From Spinacia oleracea (lineage: Eukaryota; Streptophyta; Magnoliopsida; Caryophyllales; Amaranthaceae): 64,000 nt of DNA. Shown here piece after piece: positions 23,743 to 34,501 of this stretch. Location of the stretch: the NCBI RefSeq assembly GCF_020520425.1, contig NC_079491.1:5567143-5631142 (forward strand). The letters are read 5' to 3'. The notes below the pieces were generated by a model, which saw only the letters and a list, made by a program, of their open reading frames with translations, was not told the origin of the DNA and ran no database searches. Numbering within the stretch: the first letter of the stretch is position 1; every line of letters starts with the position of its first letter. Both the position numbers and the translations under genes were made by a program.

Positions 23743-25039
23743 ATCAACACTAGGGGTTGTTAATGAGCCGAGCCGATACCGAACTTAGTGAGGCTCGGCT
23801 CGAGCTCAATATTGCTAACCTTTGACTCGGCTCGAGCTCGAAGTTCGACGAGCCTTAGAAATTGAGCTCGAGCTCGGGCTCGAAACTAGGCTCGATTCGG
23901 CTTGAGCTCGAAAAGTTTAACGAGCCTTGGCAAATAAGCTCGTAAATTTTAAACGAGGCTCCATATTTGATTACCTTTGTAGGGCCCAATTTAAAAATTA
24001 GCTTCAAGGCCAACCAGATCCAAAATATTAAACCTTTGTAGGGCCCAATTTTGGTAACATTTGATGCCCATATTCAGCTCACCTACGTGCCTACTAGGAA
24101 ATTGTTTTTATAGCTGATTCTAGTTGGATGTTTATTTGTCTTTGTCGATGTGGGAGAATGAAAGTTTTCAAAAAACAAAAGTGGTATATAGCAAGCTCAA
24201 ACAGGAACTTTCTTCCCTTTCCTTTATTTCGTCTGCCCCTTCCCTTATTCCCTAAGGTTTCTCCATAGTTGATGGCCTTACTGCTAAGTTCTAGAATAAT
24301 CCATATCAGATGTATTTTCTTATGTAGTAATAATGTATGCATTAGTATGATAATCATAAAACCCAAAAAAATCTATGTTAAAAGATAATTAGGAAATACA
24401 ATTCAAATCGCCAAAAAAATTAGGCAAAATTGAAGACATTAAAGATGAAGAAAACAATCAAACATACTAATAGGAGCAAAAGGAAGCAAACGATCCAAAC
24501 AATGTAACTCACAATTCTTACTTGAGTTATTTGACGAGTTTCGAGTTGCCGAAAAACGAATTATGAGTGCATAAATGGCGAGAGTACTTATGGTGACGAG
24601 AGAAATGCAATGATGAAGAGGTATGGGATAAAGAGATCTATGATAAGATGTACTTTCAGTTTTTATTTTATATATCCTTGAAAGTTGGTAACTCAAAGAA
24701 GCCCAAGGTAAAGAACAATCTAAAAGGCCCAAATAAAGAATGATTAGTACAATATGGGTAAATTTATATGCATCTCAATCTTTCATTATGTTAGCTATCA
24801 ACCAATATGGGACTCAAAACTAGTCTCACGTAGTAAAAATTATTACTATGAAAAGATTCGAGCTTGTTCACGAGCTTTCGAGCCGAGCCTAGGATAGCTC
24901 AAGCTTGGTTCGTTAAGATCTCGAGCCGAACTCGAACTCGAGTCGAGCCCGCTCGAGCCGAGCTTTGACCGAGCTTTAGCGAGCCGAATACCGAGTAGTT
25001 CACGAGAAGGCTCGACTCATTAACACCCCTAATCAACAC
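23743..25039. mobile_element. Non-autonomous hAT element with 8-bp target duplication
   Basis: atcaacac at 23743-23750 and 25032-25039 flanks an element (23751-25031) with ends TAGGGGTTGTTAATGAGC and, inverted, TAGGGGTGTTAATGAGTC. Subterminal regions are arrays of gctcgagctcg units; the 0.8-kb centre has no transposase frame and includes a duplicated ctttgtagggcccaattt. It is next to, and probably inside, the Copia fossil. Confidence 0.85.
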
Positions 25040-26464
25040 AATGGGACAACATATGTGGTGCAAGGATTATCAGGGTTGTCGAGCGATCAGGTGCAACAGA
25101 TTATGGAGATTCTATCTAAGCCTAAACCTAAATTGCAGAGTAATATAGACTTAAGATGGATTGTTGACACTGACGCTTCGGATCATGTGACGGGTAATCT
25201 TTCAATATTGAGAAATATCACCACATCTGGAAATTGCCCGGTAGTGTTACCGGACAGTCCGAAGAAGAATTCAAATCAATATGGCTCTGTGACATTGGAG
25301 GGTGGGTTAATTCTTGACAACGTTTTATTCGTGCCTAAATTAAACTGCAATTTAATTTTTGTGACTCAATTAAGTGACGAATTAAATTATTCTGCTCAAT
25401 TTACTAACAAAATGTGTGTGATTCAGGATCATTTGACTAGGACGGTGATTGGCGTGGGTGACAGACAGGAAGGACTATATTTTTTCCGGGGAGTTCCGCA
25501 AGGGAGGGTGTTAGCAGTGCAATATGTGGTTGACTTATGGCATCAACGAATGGTACATCCGTCAGAGAAGATATTACAACTACTTCCCTCTGTGAGTAAT
25601 AGTAGTAGGAAAAATAATACAATTTATGATGTATGTCCGCGTGCAAAGCAATGTAGAGAGAGCTTTCCAGTTAGTGATAATCATGCTAGTCGAATGTTTG
25701 AATTAGTGCATATTGATTTATGGGGTCTTTACAAAACTCTGTCATCATGTGGAGCGAAATATTTTTTGACAATTGTTGGTGATTTTTCAAGAAGTGTGGA
25801 TTTATTTAATTAGCAACAAAAACAGAAGTTGAGTCAATGTTTCTTCATTTTGTTGCTAAATGTTAATTTAATCAAGTCATCAAAGTTGTTTGGAGTGACA
25901 ATGGTACGAAATTCAATTGTTTGCAAGGATATTTCTTTAGGCATGACATGTTGTTTGAATCGCCGTGTGTTGGGACGTCTCAACAAAATGGGAGAGCGGA
26001 GAGAAAGCATCAACATATTTTGAATGTGGGGAGGGCGTTACGTTTTCAGGTAAATTTGCCTAAGAAATTTTGGGGCAAATGTGTTATGACCGCTTGTTAT
26101 CTCATTAACCGTACACCTACCCCTATACTTGGAAATAAAACTCCTTATGAAATGTTGTTTGGAAAAATGCCTTCCTATGCACCTATACGTGTTTTTTTAT
26201 TGTTTGTGTTATGCGCATAATCAACGGAGTAAGGAGATAAATTTGACTCACGACGTAAAAAATGTGCGTTTCTTGGGTATCCTTGGGCAAAAAGGGTGGA
26301 AGTTGTACGACTTAGAGACACGAGATTTCTTTGTTTCACGAGATGTGAAATTTCATGAACAATCATTTCCATTTGCGCCCGTGGCGAAAATGACTACAGT
26401 TATCCTCAACACTACCCAATTCAACATTTCGGTAAAATTGGTCTGAATATGATGTCATATGACT
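25040..26464 (+). mobile_element. Copia retrotransposon fossil (gag end, protease, integrase)
   Basis: Parts in order: end of gag, protease-like segment, the GAG-pre-integrase segment (DLWHQRMVHPSEKILQL) and the integrase core with its C-terminal continuation. The reverse transcriptase and RNase H parts are absent. It is broken, with several frame breaks, and is cut off at about 26.46 kb where a 0.49-kb LTR-like repeat starts. No own pair of LTRs was identified. Old by its state of decay. Confidence 0.85.
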
Positions 26465-26466
26465 CA

Positions 26467-26957
26467 TATTGTGTCCATATATTAGCGATAATTTGCTCCA
26501 AATTCGTCGGCTTAAGAGAATTATCAATAACTTAGGTTATGAAATTAAGGCAAATTTGCCAAAAAAACATTTTATAATTCAACTTTAATTTTAAGAGAAA
26601 CAACCTTATAAAAATTATCCGGAAAATTCTAAACTTTTTTTAAAAAAATTCTTTGCGAGAGACAACATTTTTCCAGTATCAGACGTTGACTGCCATTTTC
26701 AGACATTGATTGTCACGTATACAACGTAGATTGATTTCGTGCATTTATCCTACTTGCCCGAGGTAATATTCATTGCAATTACGTTGCCGAGATTTGGGTA
26801 AGGATATGATATTTGTTCATTTTTCAGTTATTTAGGCAAAATTTTAATACCATGCAGAATACTAAGTAATTATTAGATAAAAAAAACTACCACTAACGTA
26901 TTAAATAAATATAATTGACAACTAATTTACCATATATACTTCTTAATTAGCTTTGAT
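26467..26957. repeat. 0.49-kb LTR-like repeat, copy 1
   Basis: Nearly identical (only a few differences) to 30807-31297. Starts TGTGTCCATATATTAGCG. No duplication flanks this copy, which directly abuts the Copia fossil. Confidence 0.8.
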
Positions 26958-27157
26958 AAGTTATTTTCTTAATAACGTGAAGGCTAGTGCACTGTCCAAC
27001 AACGAGTAGAGATAAGTAACAACTTAACAAACATGTCTAAAATCCGTAACAACTACAAAATGTACTCTAGTTTCATTATTCTCAAACCGTCCTTAATCCT
27101 TATCATTAAATCATTAATCCTAAAAATGATTGGATTAAATAATTTCTTTCCCTATCT

Positions 27158-28984
27158 TTTTTTTATCGGATATTTCATGAAATACCTCCGAGTTTTGAAG
27201 TAATTCGCCATACGCCCATCAAGTTCCAATAATTAACCAAATACCCCTGACAATTGACTTAATGCCCAAAATACCCTTACTGATAACGGTCCGTTAGTCC
27301 GTCGTTAGCCTAGTTTCATAATTCACCAAATGCCCCTTTTTAAAAATTTATTTCACCAAATACCCTTATTCCGAAACATAATTCACCAAATACCCATAAC
27401 TTAAAAATACTAAATTTGATGCTCAACTGTTAGGTTTTGTGTTTGAAAATAAGTCGTTTCTTATTGTTTGTTTATGCCTTCTTGATCCACTAAAGTCGTG
27501 ATAATATCTAAAGACTAATTATGAACAAACGTAGTAAGAAGAGAAAATAATAATGTTGATTGTGTGTTCCACTCAATACAAAGCTACGTAATTTATAGGT
27601 ATCAAAATAACAATCTAAGCCTAACAATAAGGGAGAAAGATACTTATGAAAAGAATCCAAGCATCAAAGAAAATCAATGTTCTGATTAACGAGTGGGATA
27701 TCTTGAAATGACAATTTGTACATTAAACCCAAGGCATAATCCAAAGAGAAGCTAGTAAGAAAACTTATTCCTGATTACAGCTACGATGCCAATTATGAGC
27801 TTTGGATCTATTGATGTCACAAGGAAATTTGACAAGCATCGACTCATCATACACACTCAACTACTTCAACCCAGGGACGGGAAACACTTGAGGAGAATCT
27901 CAGAACCTATTTCGAGCTCCTGTTCTATTATGGTCAGTGGAGGAACCAATCTCACTATTTTTCCTTTTCCAGCAGTTAATATTAACAATTTAACATTCAT
28001 GAATTCCGACAAGCATCACCTAGCGGGCCAGCTTGTACATCCAACTCTATACCAATAATAAGACCCTGTCCACGAACTTCTTTCACATGTTGGTTGCCTC
28101 CCAATTTCTTTGCTAAGAGTTCTCTGAAGTCCTGACCTTTCTTTGCTAAAAGTACTTGCGTGCTCTCCTAAGTCCTAAGTTCTGCATGTCCATCCCAAAC
28201 CATGACATAAATAGGATTAGCCTTTATTCATTTCAAAATCAAAGTAAGATGCCTTGTATTGACATTCAGTATCAACTTTTTTTTTTCATTTGCTTCAACT
28301 CATATTGCATCTTATTGTTTCCCCTGTTTTCAGTACTTTCTTCTTCGTCTAAGCTTCCCCTGTATTGTCCTTAATGTTGATGCCCCCTGTTTTCTTGCTC
28401 AACTACTCTCTTGCACCATCTCAGATTATTGCAAGGATCACACTTGTAGTACAACCTTTGTGGATCGAGTGTTGTATCGGAGCTTCGGATGTCAAATTTC
28501 CTACCACAATAGCAAAATTTGTTAGACACTTTATATATGTAGACTCATTGTGTGTGGATGATGATTTTGAAACAAAACTCATGACACAAATCTAATGAAA
28601 TTGGAAAAGCAAAGCAAAACAACATCTAAATTACAAGAAACATTCAGAAAATGGGTTTTTATAGCCAAGTAAGACCAACGGCTACTTTTCAAACGAAAAA
28701 CTAGCAGTTGGAAGTTTGGAACATCAGAATAACTATTTTTAAGTTTGGGGCATTTGGTGAAGTAAGTTTAATAATAGGGGTATTTTGTGAAATAAATTTA
28801 AAAAAAGGGGCATTTGGTGAATTATGAAACTAGGCTAACGACGGACTAACGGACCGTTATCAGTAAGGGTATTGTGGGTATTAAGTCAATTGTCAAGAGT
28901 ATTTGGTGAATTATTGGAACTTAATGGGCATTTGACGAATTACTTCAAAAATCGGGATGTTTCATGAAATATACGTTTTTTAGT
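27158..28984. mobile_element. Pack-MULE: long-terminal-repeat-inverted Mutator-like element carrying host gene pieces
   Basis: Two ~243-bp inverted repeats, 27167-27410 and about 28735-28975, share ATATTTCATGAAA at the tips, TTTTGAAGTAATTCG, and ACGGTCCGTTAGTCCGTCGT further in. The nine-base flanks tttttttat and ttttttagt match at 7 of 9, as a worn Mutator target duplication would. There is no transposase. Between the arms lies a fragment of an acetylornithine aminotransferase gene (27866-28125, minus) and other DNA of unknown origin, including an open frame at 28365-28595 that may be a second captured exon. Confidence 0.8.
27866..28125 (-). pseudogene. Captured C-terminal exons of N-acetylornithine aminotransferase
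   Basis: The minus strand reads [32 protein letters not shown] and, after a stop and frame change near 27.97-28.0 kb, LLILTAGKGKIVRLVPPL and EQELEIGSEILLKCFPSLG, then TGA at 27866-27868. This is the C-terminal small domain of plant ArgD-type aminotransferases (arginine biosynthesis, plastid). The PLP lysine and N-terminal two thirds are absent, so it cannot be an enzyme. A cag precedes the first block, as at an exon start, so genomic DNA was probably captured. It lies wholly within the MULE. Confidence 0.85.
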
Positions 28985-29025
28985 CCTATTCCTATTCCTA
29001 TTCTATCCTACTACGGATTATAGAA

Positions 29026-31565
29026 TCTATTACTATATACTAAAAGAGACATCAGGAATGACACGTGTCACTTCCTGGTGAAAATTTTCCCTCCAAAAAC
29101 TCTTTCCTAAAAAAAAACATATTTATTTTATTCTTTTTTATTTTCTCTCATTTTGTATAAATGTTTATATATGGAAAAAAATATAGGATTATGAAATATG
29201 CCATTATTAAAATTTTGGTAAAATTTTAGTCAAACTGTCATATCAATAATATAAAATATGGATAATTAAAAAAAATAATCGATTTCCACGTAGATAATTA
29301 ATTAGGTGCCACGTAGATATTTTAATTAAATAATTACTAATATATACAACTCCGTCTAAAATCAAACAATCTAATAATTAAAAAATAAATCTAAAATAAA
29401 ATTCATCCAAAATGAAACAATAATCTAAAATAAAATAAATAAAATTCAATTTAAAATCAAACATTAATCCAATATTAGAGCGCCTCATAGAAAAATCTAA
29501 TGGTTTCGTCCAATGAAAAATAAGATTTCAAAATTAATTTTGAATTAAAAAAGTCGAGTGCCACGTAAAGAAATGATTAACTCTCACGTAGATATTTTTT
29601 ATTAATTATTTATTAATGTTACGCATATACAATTTCATCAAAAAACAAACACTTTCATAATAAAAAAAATCTAAAATGAAATTCAATGCAAAATAAAAAA
29701 CTAACCTAATCTAATATATATATATATATATAAAGAGGACTTTTTTGGAGAGCATTCGGAGCGCCACGTAGGAATGTCTAGTCACAAAATCATTATTAAT
29801 ATATTTTAATTAATTAAAAAAAAAGATAAATTAAAACAAAATCATTATTAATATATTTTAATTAATTAAAAAAAAGGATAAATTAAAATTTCCATTGGAT
29901 CAAAGTTTCCGTTGGAATGTTAGGTATCAAAATCTTACTTTGTGTTAAGAATCCTAACACCATAAGAGTGCTAACACCTAAAAATTTCGTTAGAAGGTTA
30001 TTTACATTTACATTAGAATTTTATTTACATTATAATTCTACTTGGATTAAAATATAATCATTATTAATATATTTTAATTAATTAAAAAAAAAAGATAGAT
30101 ACATAATATGATAAAGATAGATTTCAACAAAAAATTATCTTACTTTTCTTTTACCTTTTTGTATATATATACATATAAGCTCATGGCTACCAAAAATCCT
30201 ACTTCAACAATCCACAAAAACTCACGGTTGATGGTATAATTTTAGTTAATTAGGTCCGTGTAGCCGTAATTAATATACGAGCACACAATTATATACTGAG
30301 TATTTTCGTTATTATATAATGGTATACGAAGTAGTTTGCATGGTTCAAAGGAACCTTCATGTGTTTGAAGCTTTCATCTTAATAGCCTTCACAATTTTAG
30401 TTGAAGTTGCGTTATAAATGCCGTGACTTGAATTAGAGTTTATATGAAGTATAATCCTAAAACTGTGCTGATGATTAATAAAAGTAAATTGGTTCTCTCC
30501 TTAATTACTTGCATTTCCTTTTCCTTTAAAATACTATAGAATTCCCTTAGCTTCAATTAAGGAGGAAGACTTTGGCCAAACTCCTCAATTGTTTCATTTT
30601 TTTCAATTCTCCTCCTACCTTCTCAGATCCCTCTTATTCTTTAGATGTTTAGATATCTGGATATTTCCTTTTTTAAGCAAGTCCATTATGTTGGAGATAA
30701 ACAATTTGTATTTGTTTAACCACTGTAAAGAGAGAACAAAAACAGATTCAAGATCATGTGCTGCATATATAAACTAATGCTGCAACAATAGGTTATGAAA
30801 AGGAGTTATTGTGTCCATATATTAGCGATAATTTGCTCCAAATTCGTCGGCTTAAGAGAATTATCAATAACTTAGGTTATGAAATTAAGGCAAATTTGCC
30901 AAAAAAACATTTTATAATTCAACTTTAATTTTAAGAGAAACAACCTTATAAAAATTATCCGGAAAATTCTAAACTTTTTTTTTAAAATTCTTTGCGAGAG
31001 ACAACATTTTTCCAGTATCAGACGTTGACTGCCATTTTCAGACATTGATTGTCACGTATACAAAGTAGATTGATTTCGTGCATTTATCCTACTTGCCCGA
31101 GGTAATATTCATTGCAATTACGTTGCCGAGATTTGGGTAAGGATATGATATTTGTTCATTTTTCAGTTATTTAGGCAAAATTTTAATACCATGCAGAATA
31201 CTAAGTAATTATTAGATAAAAAAAACTACCACTAACGTATTAGATAAATATAATTGACAACTAATTTACCATATATACTTCTTAATTAGCTTTGATAGTT
31301 ATGCCTTCTTTATATATGTATATTAGATTCTTACTCGATATTTTGGTCAAATTAGCATATTAAATATATCAAATATTTTAGTCAGATCATCATATTAAAC
31401 ATATAAAATATATAATACGTAGTAAGTTAAAATATGATAAAATGAGTACATTGGAGATAATTATTTACGCAATAGATTTAAGGGATAAATACTTCAATTT
31501 TTTTTTTAAAAAGATGATTAAATAATAATTTTCAAATATCCGTGCGTGCACGGGACCTAATCTAA
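29026..31565 (+). mobile_element. Non-autonomous Helitron, 2.5 kb
   Basis: 5' end TCTATTACTATATACTAAAA (29026, after A), 3' hairpin CCGTGCGTGCACGG (31540-31553) followed by GACCTAATCTAA ending at 31565, next base T. No Rep/helicase. A second Helitron-type 5' end (TCTAATATATAT..TAAAGAGG) at 29710 means the true unit could instead be 29710-31565 or two nested ones. Three copies of attattaatatattttaatt lie at 29.8-30.1 kb. It contains copy 2 of the 0.49-kb repeat and ends 125 bp before the next gene's 5' UTR. Confidence 0.65.
30805..31302. mobile_element. 0.49-kb LTR-like repeat, copy 2, with 5-bp duplication
   Basis: gttat at 30805-30809 and 31298-31302 brackets the 488-bp unit TGTGTCC...TTTGATA. 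The 5-bp duplication and TG start resemble a solo LTR, though the end is TA rather than CA. Copy 1 at 26467 shares the same boundaries. Confidence 0.5.
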
Positions 31566-31929
31566 TTGCCAACCATAATAGTGATATACTCCTTACAAAA
31601 CTTTCCAACTTAGATTTGGATTCGTAATTACTAATTCGATCACTTACCAAAATTCCTTAAAACTTAAGATCCTCGGTTTTGGACTTCTGGGTTCTATTTT
31701 ACTCTCTCTCTCTCTCTCTCTCTCCTCCCAAGTACAAATATTCGAAATCCGGCAAAATCAATTTTATTTTCTATCTCTTCAAACTCGAATTCCGGCTAAT
31801 CGTATCTCCTCCCGGAATCTCCTAAACACCAAAATCCAGTTGTAGTTGTAGTGTTGTATCTGTATCTCTAGCCGGCCGCGCTTCTGTCATCCACCTCACC
31901 TTCTCTGCTGCCGCTGTATCTGTATCTCG
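31566..31929 (+). promoter_or_regulatory. Promoter and 5' UTR exon of the SICKLE-like gene
   Basis: A (CT)n run at about 31701-31726, common near plant transcription starts, is followed by an ATG-free CT-rich leader to a donor (ctcg|gtaatt, GT at 31930-31931). The next acceptor is aactaacag ending at 33280, so the 5' UTR intron would be 1351 bp. Confidence 0.5.
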
Positions 31930-33298
31930 GTAATTATCTACAAGTATTTCTTATCGATTTTTCTGTTGATTTTATTTCTTTTTTTCAGTGATTCAAAAAT
32001 ATAATTTTCTAAATTGTTAAATGTATTTTGTTGGGTTTGTTTTGGTGTTGTTTCATAGTTCTACTTGAATTCGTATAATCCTTTTTGACATGATTCGATT
32101 CTTCTGGCAATCACCGTGCCTGGGCTCAAGGACGGGCCTGGTTTCGATGAAATTAGGGGGTGTGGGGAAGGGTTTTAGTTAAGAATAAGTTTTAAGTATT
32201 ATTGGGGTTTTTTATTGAATAGTTGTTTGGAAATTAGAAAGTGTACAGAAGTTTGATGACATTGGGAATTTGGATGGATTTAAATCGTGTGTATTTGGTT
32301 GTTCTGTTATTTATGAATTTTTCTTTTACTACCTGGCTTGTTAATTTGTGTATTTGGTGTAATTTTTCAATTTATCTCTATTTGCAAAAAAATAGCAAAA
32401 AACAAAAAAAAAAAAGCAAAAACTAATATGGATTGATATCTATTTGACAATTCACAATGATGGTTTAACAAGTGACTAGGTGTATTATCAACTACATCCT
32501 GTTAATCTCGAATTCGCGTTCGCATCTCTTGAATTGCATCCATCGTGTTGAGTCATGAGTGAGGGTCCTTCCTTAATCATCAGGCCTATTCACTGCCATA
32601 GGCCTGAACTAATTTGAGGTTTACTTGTGCATTCAGAAACTGTAGTGTTAAACTACAGGGGATAATATTGATGGACTATAATTTAGCTTTAACTGCTTAG
32701 TTATAACTTGGTTACATCATTGGTTGATATAGGAAACCGTAACATAACTGTAATAGTTTTTGGACTCTATTAAATTCCTAAACTAACTCAGCTCTAGTTT
32801 CCTAAAGATACTAGAACCCTAGATATACCATAACTCTAACATGTAGTGGTCTGAATATGCCTGCTTCGAATGTTGCCACCCAAGTCACAGGCAAAGTGAT
32901 AGTTTTTCAAATGTGGCCACCTAAGCTGAAGGCAAAGTGGCCTTTCTTTTTCTCTAGTTCTAGTTGGGGGGCTTGGGGGTAGTTACCAAGAAATCTAATG
33001 GGAAATTGGCTGTTTGAGAAAGGACATTCTTTCGGGAAAGGCTGACACTTTGGACATCAACCATTTGACATCCTTAGGGAGTGTACATAATTAACTGCTT
33101 TTGCGTTGATCATGCACTAGTTTTAACTGATATTAATCGATGAACTTGGATTTGTCGGGAGTTATAGTCTTTATACTGATCAAAATGTTGTATTGCCTCC
33201 AATATGTAAGCTAACTGTTCTGTTGAAGTTTTTAGCTTATGTATGAAAATGACTTATACCTTTTTACATGGAACTAACAGGACCAAGAAACCCTGAAA

Positions 33299-34242
33299 AT
33301 GTTTCCCTCTCGTGCTCATCAATTACCAAATAGTTATGCACCTCTTCTGGGTACATATCGTGGTGGAGATCCCTATTATAGCCCCGCTAGGCCCGGCCCT
33401 ACTTCAAGTCCAATGGGGTTCAGGATCCCATATCCTTTGCACCAAGGCCCTCCTTCAAGTCCAATGGGGATTACGAGCCCATATCCTGTGCACCAAGGTA
33501 TGCCTCATCCATAATACATTTTCTGTTTCTTTTAAAGATTATTTTATATGCAATGTATAGTTATAGAATTTTCAAGTTCATCTGCTATAATTACTTTAAA
33601 TGTTCAGGTGGTCCAAACCTCAGTACTCCACCTGGCAGGGGTCAATGGTTTAACAATAATCCTATTCCTGCTCCTCTTGTGTATCAAGGTACTTTTTAGT
33701 CACTGTCTCACTGAAGAAGAAATAGATTGCTTTTAAGTTCCAAGAAAGTTATCTTGAATTTTCATTCATTATTTATTGATTATTATGCAGGTAGCCCTAA
33801 CTTTAGATGTCCTCCACAAGGAATGAGTCACTGGTCCTATAATAGTCCCAGCTCGGGCCTAGGACGTGGCGGTGGTCCTACTATTGTAGGAAAGGGGAGG
33901 AACCCTAGTTCAGGATGCTCTGGTGGAAGAGGAAGGAGAGGAAGGAGAGGAAGCTATGATTATGGTCAAGCACGATCTTTCTACAACAAGTCCATGGTAG
34001 AGAACCCTTGGGAATCCTTGACCCCTGTTATTTGGCATGGTGAGAAGGAGAATGATGTGAAGAGTTTTGCAAAGAACCGATATTTTCAGAAAACTCCTGC
34101 CTTTCAAAAAACTCCTAGTGCAAAACGAGCCCGGGTTTCAAATCCTTATGACCCGTCTAACTCAAAGAAAAATGGCAGCCTTGCTGAGTACTTGGCTGAA
34201 TCTTTTGATGAAGCTGTTGAAGATGCAGCCACTATACTGTAA
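33299..34242 (+). CDS. SICKLE-like proline/glycine-rich nuclear protein, 3 coding exons
   Basis: Coding exons 33299-33497, 33608-33688 and 33791-34242 have clean ag|...|gt borders and matching phase (1, 1), ending in TAA. The ~243-residue product has a P/G/S-rich N-terminus with a repeated SSPMG...YPxHQG unit, an RG-rich stretch (GGRGRRGRRGSYDYGQ), the motif FYNKSMVENPWESLTPVIW, a short basic patch (KRARV) and the tail SLAEYLAESFDEAVED. The PW motif and the tail recall Arabidopsis SICKLE, a protein linked to microRNA biogenesis and splicing; this is from memory, not a search. The MEESE/RKKR-type N-terminus I associate with SICKLE is absent, so the start may be truncated or in a missed exon. 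Short modular exons each ending in HQ/YQ-G look like exon duplication. Confidence 0.7.
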
Positions 34243-34306
34243 TGCTTTTAACACTGGGGAATCTGGTAACTTGGTAGTTAGTAATTGTTATATTCGATGA
34301 ACGATA

Positions 34307-34501
34307 CTCCCTCCGTTCCATTATAGGACTTACCAGTTTTTTCAAGTTTAAAATTTGATTGTTAAAACTTTCTCAAAATGTTTATGAACTACTCTTTACT
34401 ATTTAATTAACACGTTTTTAAACTGTTTTTTGTAATTATATCAACGTATTTTGAAAATATAAGACTTTGAAAACACGAGTCTGTTCTGTAAATGGAGGGA
34501 G
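34307..34501. mobile_element. Stowaway MITE just after the stop codon region
   Basis: CTCCCTCCGTTCCATTATAG at 34307 is mirrored by CTGTAAATGGAGGGAG at 34501. TA on the left, TG on the right (worn). It probably lies in or just past the 3' UTR of the SICKLE-like gene. Confidence 0.75.

Noticed and set aside
26467-31297. The two 0.49-kb repeats as 5' and 3' LTR of one 4.8-kb retrotransposon
   Set aside because: Outer flanks differ (catat and gttat), no primer-binding site follows copy 1, and the space between holds a complete MULE and the start of a Helitron.
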